Positions 7,830-12,037 of a stretch of DNA of 12,037 bases are shown piece after piece; position 1 is the first letter of the stretch; every line of letters starts with the position of its first letter. Below the pieces are notes generated by a model that saw only the letters and a list, made by a program, of their open reading frames with translations, did not search any database and was not told where the DNA came from. The stretch is taken from positions 1-12,037 of the forward strand of contig CAIZKA010000524.1 in NCBI GenBank assembly GCA_903933395.1, in the 5' to 3' direction. This stretch comes from an uncultured beta proteobacterium (GTDB lineage Bacteria; Pseudomonadota; Gammaproteobacteria; Burkholderiales; Rhodocyclaceae). The translations under genes and the position numbers were made by a program.

Positions 7830-8759
7830 ATGAAAACCCGCATCCCCACCCTTGGCCTTCGCCGATGCGCGCTGTTCGCCGTCACCGCGATGATGTGCAC
7901 GCTTGCGCAAGCGAAGGACCTCGAGCCGAGGTCGTATTCGAACACGCCGGTCGGCCTCAATTTCCTGATTGCGGGCTATGGCTACGCGGAAGGCAAGCTG
8001 GCATTCGACCCGTCTACGCCCATCACCGACGCGAAATATCGCCAGGGCACCTCCGTCGTCGCCCTGGCGCACTCCTTGGATGCATGGGGCAATTCCGCCA
8101 AGGTCGACATGGTGCTGCCCTATTCGTCGTTCGACGGACACGCGCTGGTGGGCGGGCGGTCCAGAGAGCGGGAGATGACGGGCCTGAACGACCCGCGCTT
8201 TCGGTTCTCGATGAACTTCCACGGTGCGCCGGCCCTTTCGCTGAAGGAATTTGCCGGCTACCAGCAGGACGTCATCGTCGGTGCCAGCCTGCAGGTAACG
8301 GCGCCGCTGGGACAGTACGACCACAGCCGGCTGGTCAACCTCGGCAACAACCGCTGGTCGTTCAAGTCCGAGCTGGGTGTGTCCAAGGCCTGGGGGCCAT
8401 GGACGGTTGAGCTGGTGCCGAGCGTCACCTTCTACACCGACAATACCGATTTCAATCGCGGCCGCACGCTGGCGCAGGATCCCTTGTACATGCTGCAGAC
8501 GCATGTCATTTACGGCTTCGCGTCCGGCATCTGGCTGGCCGTCGACGGCGCCTGGTTCACCGGCGAACGCACCACACTGGACGGCGTGAAGGGCGACAAC
8601 CGACAAACCAACACACGTGCCGGCATCACCGTCGCGCTGCCGGTGGACCGCCACAACTCGGTGAAACTCTACCTCAGCACCGGCACCTCGACCCGCACGG
8701 GCAGCACCTATGACCTGGTCGGCGTCGCCTGGCAGTATCGATGGGGAGGCGGCTACTAG
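7830..8759 (+). CDS. outer-membrane Phenol_MetA_deg-type protein (putative transporter/porin)
   Basis: This 309-aa exported protein resembles the PF13557 family ('MetA-pathway of phenol degradation', often annotated 'transporter'). The mature start KDLEPRSYSNTPVGLNFLI, followed by GYGYAEGKL, is the family's usual opening. A signal peptide occupies residues 1-28 (cleavage after AQA). The rest alternates polar and aromatic residues as in an outer-membrane beta-barrel and ends YDLVGVAWQYRWGGGY, a typical terminal strand. ATG 7830 was preferred because it gives a proper signal peptide; the frame extends much further upstream, but only as an overlap with fdhE. Substrate and physiological role are unknown. 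Its location between fdhE and the Sec-containing thioredoxin may be chance or may reflect a shared envelope function. Confidence 0.8.
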   Translation: MKTRIPTLGLRRCALFAVTAMMCTLAQAKDLEPRSYSNTPVGLNFLIAGYGYAEGKLAFDPSTPITDAKYRQGTSVVALAHSLDAWGNSAKVDMVLPYSSFDGHALVGGRSREREMTGLNDPRFRFSMNFHGAPALSLKEFAGYQQDVIVGASLQVTAPLGQYDHSRLVNLGNNRWSFKSELGVSKAWGPWTVELVPSVTFYTDNTDFNRGRTLAQDPLYMLQTHVIYGFASGIWLAVDGAWFTGERTTLDGVKGDNRQTNTRAGITVALPVDRHNSVKLYLSTGTSTRTGSTYDLVGVAWQYRWGGGY

Positions 8760-8891
8760 AGCCCGGCCTCCCGATCCTGAAAGTCGGCGCCGGCACTACG
8801 GTGACGGCGGCGGCCTTTCCCCGGAACCAAATCCCGAATTACACTGTCTGCCGGTAGTCCCGATCACCGCAGCCAATCCCAGGAGACCCCG

Positions 8892-9392
8892 ATGAGACGC
8901 CTGCTTGCCCTGTTCGCCTTTGTTCTTGCCGCCGCATTCAGCCTGCCGGCCGCCGCCGATCCCCTGGATGGCGTGGTGCCGCTGGTGAAGGACGACTTCG
9001 CCGCCGTGGCGCAAATCAAGGGCACCCCGGAGCGCCATGTCCTGCTGTTCTTCGGCGATCAGTTGAACTGAGGGGCCTGCCGCTACACCGTGAGTGTGCT
9101 GCGCAAGCCCGAAGTCAGCGCGAAATACATCAAGCACTACGTCGGCGCCCATGCCGATTTCAGCGAACTGGAACTGGACGACAAGGATCCGCTCCATGAC
9201 ATGATCAAGCGCCACAACCCGAAAAAGTGGCGGCCGGTGATGGTCTTCCTCGACGCCCAGGGCAAGGAAGTTGCGCGAATGACCGCCGGCCTGAAGTCAG
9301 CCGAAGAGGCCTTGCTGCTTGATCGCTTCGTCTCCGAAAAGCACTACCAGACGGGCGATTTCGCCGCCTTCAGGAAGGCGCAGAAGAGTTGA
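8892..9392 (+). CDS. candidate periplasmic thioredoxin-like selenoprotein with UxxC active site
   Basis: From ATG 8892 (AGGAG ribosome-binding site at 8881-8885) the frame encodes 166 aa if TGA 9069-9071 is read as selenocysteine. A Sec signal peptide covers residues 1-22 (cleavage after PAAA). HVLLFFGDQLN then forms the first thioredoxin beta-strand and leads directly into U60-G-A-C63, where the redox motif CxxC is expected. Downstream are WRPVMVFLDAQGKEVARM, with the cis-proline candidate P115, and a helical C-terminus, as in SoxW/Thioredoxin_2-like proteins. Coding continues cleanly on both sides of the TGA, with one frame and the same codon bias. A SECIS-like hairpin follows, and selA is 0.9 kb downstream. 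The partner and substrate are unknown; a reductase, isomerase or peroxidase-like role in the periplasm is inferred. The alternative is a one-base nonsense pseudogene, which I consider unlikely. Confidence 0.85.
9073..9110 (+). promoter_or_regulatory. SECIS-like hairpin of the UxxC thioredoxin
   Basis: GGGC (9073-9076) pairs with GCCC (9107-9110), and TGC (9078-9080) with GCA (9103-9105). The apical helix is G9082-C9099 and C9083-G9098, then a bulged U9084, then ACAC (9085-9088) with GTGT (9094-9097), closing a CGUGA loop. With the U of UGA as 1, the bulged U is 16 and the loop GU is 22-23, one base short of the fdnG/fdhF spacing. The hairpin starts one base after the TGA. Confidence 0.7.
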
Positions 9393-10110
9393 CGGCGCCA
9401 GCGGCGGTTAGCACCTCGCGGTGGCGACCGGTGGCGAGGCTGTAGATGCGCAACAGGTCCTCTTCCGAGACGTCGATGAAGGAATCCATCTGCGTCAGGG
9501 CGAAGACGAAGTCCTCGTGTGAAATCGACTCATATCCGGCAGGCGGTGTCGGCGCTGCGGTGCCACGCACAAGAGCCGCCGGGTAGCGCCGCCAGGGGAA
9601 GATCGTATTGAAGGCGATCGCGGCGACCAGGATGATCAGGACGTTGAGCATCACGGGGGTAAGGACGAAGCCGAAGCCCATGGCGCGCACCGGTGCATCG
9701 CCCAGCGCTGCCGCCAGCGCCGTGGCACCGGCGGGCGGATGGATGCAGCGCAAATAGTGCATGGCCCCGATGGACAGGCCCACGCCGAGGCTGGCGGCCA
9801 GCATCGGATCCGGCACGTAAAGCAGACAGGCGATGCCGATCAGGCCCGATACCAGGTGGCCGCCCAGCAGCGGCCAGGGTTGCGACAGCGCGCCGTGCGG
9901 CACGGCGAAGAGCATGACGGCGGTGGAGCCCATCGACAGCACCAGCATCGGCGACGCGGGGGCGCCGGACACGCTGCGGCTGATCCAGTACACGGCGAAG
10001 ATGCCGACAAAGCCGCCGAGTGCCGAGACCAGGCGCTCGCGATGGCTGACCGGGCTCAGCTCGATACCCAGCAGCTTCAGCCATGTCGATGTTGCCGACG
10101 GATTGTTCAT
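9370..10110 (-). CDS. HPP-family integral membrane protein
   Basis: This 246-aa membrane protein contains the family motif CIHPPAGATALAAALGD (residues 122-138, HPP at 124-126). Hydrophobic segments lie at about 28-46, 55-71, 83-100, 107-122 and 144-168, followed by a soluble acidic tail (about 193-235, with ISHEDFVFALTQMDSFIDVSEEDL). Some cyanobacterial and plastid HPP proteins have been linked to nitrite transport; whether that applies here is unknown. I chose ATG 10110 because AAGGAG lies 7 nt before it and the hydrophobic core follows at normal distance; the frame is open further to 10209. The gene is convergent with the UxxC thioredoxin gene and overlaps its 3' end by 23 bp. It diverges from selA. 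Confidence 0.88.
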   Translation of the reverse strand: MNNPSATSTWLKLLGIELSPVSHRERLVSALGGFVGIFAVYWISRSVSGAPASPMLVLSMGSTAVMLFAVPHGALSQPWPLLGGHLVSGLIGIACLLYVPDPMLAASLGVGLSIGAMHYLRCIHPPAGATALAAALGDAPVRAMGFGFVLTPVMLNVLIILVAAIAFNTIFPWRRYPAALVRGTAAPTPPAGYESISHEDFVFALTQMDSFIDVSEEDLLRIYSLATGRHREVLTAAGAVNSSAPS

Positions 10111-10171
10111 TTGCCGCTCCTTGCATGGACCCGGTCTCGTGGTGCGGATGCCCGGCGCCGGGATTGCAGCG

Positions 10172-10201
10172 ATACTAGGGCCTGCACTCTGCATAAGGCA
10201 A
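10172..10201 (-). promoter_or_regulatory. candidate promoter of the HPP gene
   Basis: On the minus strand TTGCCT (10196-10201) and TAGTAT (10172-10177) are separated by 18 nt, which would start transcription near 10165 and give a leader of about 55 nt. The boxes are moderate matches to the sigma70 consensus, so this is suggestive only. Confidence 0.3.
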
Positions 10202-10238
10202 TGACCCATATCAAGGTGCGTGGCCCCGCGGAAGCCGC

Positions 10239-10244
10239 TACAAT
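10239..10244 (+). promoter_or_regulatory. candidate -10 element for selA
   Basis: TACAAT sits 36 nt ahead of the selA ATG in the 170-nt gap between the divergent HPP and selA genes. A matching -35 is not evident. The rest of this gap shows no RNA gene; in particular no tRNA-Sec is present. Confidence 0.3.
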
Positions 10245-10280
10245 CGACCCATCTCGTTTCTGCCCGGTCCGGGTGAAATC

Positions 10281-11675
10281 ATGAATCCACTCTCCCAGCT
10301 TCCGTCCGTCGACCGCCTGCTGTCCGCCGCGGCAATCGCTTCGCTCGTCGAGTTGCACGGCCGCGCGGTGGTCACCGCCATGGTGCGCGATGTGCTCGCC
10401 GCGACGCGCGCTGCGGTGAAGGACGGCGCGCCGCTACCCGACGAAGCGGCGCTGATCTCAAGAGTCGGCGCCGGCGTCACGGCGAAAACGCGGCCGAAAT
10501 TGCGGCCGGTATTCAACCTGACCGGTACCGTGCTGCACACCAACCTCGGCCGCGCGCCGCTGCCCGAAGAAGCCGTGCAGGCGCTGGTCGCCGCCGCGCG
10601 TTCGCCCTGCGCACTGGAATACGACATCGAAACCGGCGGCCGCGGCGATCGCGACAACGTGGTCGATGAACTGCTCTGCGAACTCACCGGTGCCGAGGCG
10701 GCGACGGTGGTCAACAACAACGCCGCCGCCGTGTTCCTGCTGCTGAATACCCTGGCGCAGAAGAAGGAAGTCATCGTCTCGCGCGGCGAACTGATCGAAA
10801 TCGGCGGCGCCTTCCGCGTGCCGGACATCATGAAGCGCGCCGGCGCAAAGCTGGTCGAGGTCGGCACCACCAACCGCACCCACCTCAAGGATTTCGGCGA
10901 GAGCATCGGCCCGCGCACGGCGCTGCTGATGAAGGTGCATGCCAGCAACTATGCTATCCACGGCTTCACCCACGCCGTGCCCGAAGCCGAACTCGCGGCG
11001 CTGGCGCATCGGCACGGCCTGCCCTTCGTCATCGATCTTGGCAGCGGCACACTGGCGGATCTCGCCGCCTACGGACTGCCGCACGAACCGACGCCGGCCG
11101 AGGCCATCGCTGGCGGCGCCGACCTCGTCACCTTCTCCGGCGACAAGCTGCTGGGCGGGCCACAGGCCGGCCTGCTGGTGGGAACGAAGGAACTGATCGC
11201 GAAGATCAAGAAGAATCCGCTCAAGCGCTGCTTACGCGTCGGCAAACTGACGCTGGCCGCACTCGAAGCGGTGCTGGCGCTCTACCGCGATCCCGACCGT
11301 CTGCACCTGCGCGTCACCGCTGTGCGCCAGTTGACGCGGCCCGAAGTGGAAATCCGCAGCGCCGCCGAACGCCTGTTGCCGGCGCTGGTTCGCGCACTCG
11401 CCGGCGTGCCGGTGACGGCGGAAATCGTCGCGCTGAAATCGCAGATCGGCTCCGGCTCGCTGCCGGTCGACCGCCTGCCGTCGGCCGGCTTCGCGATCCG
11501 GCCGCAGGGAAAAAAGGGCGGCGTACTGAACCGCATCGAGGCGGCCTTGCGCGCCCTGCCCAAGCCCGTCATCGGCCGCATCGAGGACGGCGCGCTGCTG
11601 CTCGATTTGCGCTGCCTCGACAATGGCGACGAACAGAATTTCCGCGACGTGCTTGCGCACTTTCAGGCACCTTGA
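10281..11675 (+). CDS. selA: L-seryl-tRNA(Sec) selenium transferase
   Basis: This 464-aa PLP enzyme converts Ser-tRNA(Sec) to Sec-tRNA(Sec) with selenophosphate in the cytoplasm; E. coli SelA is 463 aa. The N-terminal domain (PSVDRLL, residues 8-14) is followed by the conserved FNLTGTVLHTNLGRAPLP (78-95) and YDIETGGRGDRD (114-125). The PLP-binding lysine is K289 in TFSGDKLLGGPQAG. VGTTNRTHLKD (194-204) and the C-terminal KKGGVLNRIEAALRALP (411-427) are typical. A GGTGA ribosome-binding site lies 4-5 nt before ATG 10281. Its presence beside two Sec-codon genes supports active selenoprotein synthesis. Unusually, the next gene downstream is a TlpA-like thioredoxin rather than selB, and selB, selC and selD are not in the window. 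Confidence 0.98.
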   Translation: MNPLSQLPSVDRLLSAAAIASLVELHGRAVVTAMVRDVLAATRAAVKDGAPLPDEAALISRVGAGVTAKTRPKLRPVFNLTGTVLHTNLGRAPLPEEAVQALVAAARSPCALEYDIETGGRGDRDNVVDELLCELTGAEAATVVNNNAAAVFLLLNTLAQKKEVIVSRGELIEIGGAFRVPDIMKRAGAKLVEVGTTNRTHLKDFGESIGPRTALLMKVHASNYAIHGFTHAVPEAELAALAHRHGLPFVIDLGSGTLADLAAYGLPHEPTPAEAIAGGADLVTFSGDKLLGGPQAGLLVGTKELIAKIKKNPLKRCLRVGKLTLAALEAVLALYRDPDRLHLRVTAVRQLTRPEVEIRSAAERLLPALVRALAGVPVTAEIVALKSQIGSGSLPVDRLPSAGFAIRPQGKKGGVLNRIEAALRALPKPVIGRIEDGALLLDLRCLDNGDEQNFRDVLAHFQAP

Positions 11676-11691
11676 GAAATACGGCAAATCC

Positions 11692-11709
11692 GGCGGTCTG
11701 CGTACCGCC
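11692..11709 (+). other. 6-bp hairpin just after selA
   Basis: GGCGGT (11692-11697) pairs with ACCGCC (11704-11709) around a 6-nt loop, 16 nt after the selA stop. There is no T-run, so it is not a canonical intrinsic terminator; it may mark a weak or Rho-dependent 3' end. Confidence 0.3.
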
Positions 11710-11746
11710 ATGCCGTCAGCCGCCTCCGGACCAGGGGGCATCATAA

Positions 11747-11771
11747 GCCGCGGTGGTTTCCGCTCCGCGGC
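11747..11771. repeat. inverted repeat upstream of the TlpA-like gene
   Basis: GCCGCGG (11747-11753) and CCGCGGC (11765-11771) can form a 7-bp stem with an 11-nt loop. No T-run follows. It lies 24 nt before the next ATG and could be a leader hairpin or operator; the function is unknown. Confidence 0.4.
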
Positions 11772-11795
11772 GGTTGCAGTACAACGGGAGACATC

Positions 11796-12037
11796 ATGAT
11801 CCATCGACGCTTCTTTGCCTGGGCCGCCGCCCCGCCCCTGATTTGTTGCCTGTTCCTGGCACCGGCATTTGCCGCCGATGCCGCGTCCTTGCCGCTCAAA
11901 CCGAACGCGCCGCAAGCACTTCCGGCGGGCGAGGACACCCGCCTGGTGCAACTGCTCGCGCAGCACAAGGGCAAGGCTGTGGTGTTGAACTTCTGGGCGA
12001 CATGGTGCGAGCCCTGCCGCGAGGAAATGCCTTCGCT
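11796..12037 (+). CDS. TlpA/ResA-like exported thioredoxin (truncated by window end)
   Basis: The first 80 codons of an exported thiol-disulfide oxidoreductase are visible. A signal peptide or anchor covers residues 1-27 (MIHRRFFAWAAAPPLICCLF then LAPAFAA). A linker follows, then the thioredoxin strand VVLNFWATWCEPCREEMPS with a standard WCEPC active site. Both cysteines are encoded by TGC. ATG 11796 has GGGAG at 11785-11789. Proteins of this class act in cytochrome c maturation or other periplasmic reductive pathways; which one cannot be decided without the rest. It lies 120 nt after selA on the same strand and occupies the place where selB is often found. Confidence 0.88.
   Translation, partial: MIHRRFFAWAAAPPLICCLFLAPAFAADAASLPLKPNAPQALPAGEDTRLVQLLAQHKGKAVVLNFWATWCEPCREEMPS

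Noticed and set aside
8892..9068. Interpretation of the thioredoxin-like gene as a nonsense pseudogene
   Set aside because: The only defect is a TGA exactly at the redox cysteine, followed by a SECIS-like hairpin, with no frameshift or decay elsewhere, in a genome with selA. It cannot be fully excluded without orthologues.
9090..9392. A separate 100-aa protein starting at GTG 9090
   Set aside because: This is only the C-terminal half of the thioredoxin-like gene, has no ribosome-binding site, and begins after the active site; the full frame from 8892 with Sec explains it better.
10111..10280. selC (tRNA-Sec) or another RNA gene in the selA upstream gap
   Set aside because: No TCA-anticodon cloverleaf or long acceptor/extra arm could be found; only a short GGCGCC-type self-complementary stretch is present.
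1..12037. CRISPR array, insertion sequence, prophage or integration site
   Set aside because: No regularly spaced repeats, transposase or integrase homologues, or terminal inverted repeats were seen; the tRNA-Met 3' end shows no direct repeat elsewhere in the window.

Overview
The window looks like a chromosomal segment of a GC-rich Betaproteobacterium, plausibly a Rhodocyclales-like denitrifier or facultative respirer. That guess rests on the tRNA-Met sequence, the UbiH-like/DsbC gene pair, the ANR/FNR-type site and the TACAAT-style -10 elements; genus cannot be fixed by eye. There are no insertion sequences, CRISPR arrays or phage genes. Gene density is high and no gene-free stretch exceeds about 170 bp.

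Layout: a tRNA-Met(CAU) on the minus strand (3-79) diverges from a UbiH-family FAD hydroxylase (154-1311), followed by a periplasmic DsbC-like disulfide isomerase (1342-2025). Next comes a complete respiratory formate dehydrogenase operon, fdnG-fdnH-fdnI (2167-6764). Its catalytic gene is interrupted by an in-frame TGA at 2752-2754 that is read as selenocysteine (Sec196) and is followed by a clear SECIS hairpin. A strong intrinsic terminator (6796-6824) closes the operon, and fdhE, the FDH assembly factor, starts only 7 nt after it. Then follow an outer-membrane Phenol_MetA_deg-type protein (7830-8759), a periplasmic thioredoxin-like gene (8892-9392), an HPP-family membrane protein on the minus strand (9370-10110), selA (10281-11675) and the 5' end of a TlpA/ResA-like thioredoxin (11796 to the window edge).

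The main discovery candidate is the thioredoxin-like gene at 8892-9392. It carries a TGA exactly at the first position of the CxxC active site (U-G-A-C). A 38-nt hairpin begins one base after the TGA, with a bulged U and an apical GU loop placed almost as in the fdnG SECIS of the same window. I read it as a second, signal-peptide-bearing selenoprotein. A standard gene caller would report only its C-terminal fragment (from a GTG at 9090) or a pseudogene.

Together the region is a selenium neighbourhood: SelA makes Sec-tRNA, the Sec is used by FdnG and apparently by the UxxC thioredoxin, and FdhE matures the FDH. selB and selC are not in the window. Three exported thioredoxin-fold proteins (DsbC-like, UxxC-Trx, TlpA-like) flank these genes. 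A perfect FNR-type palindrome lies directly next to the fdnG ribosome-binding site, which suggests repression rather than classical activation.
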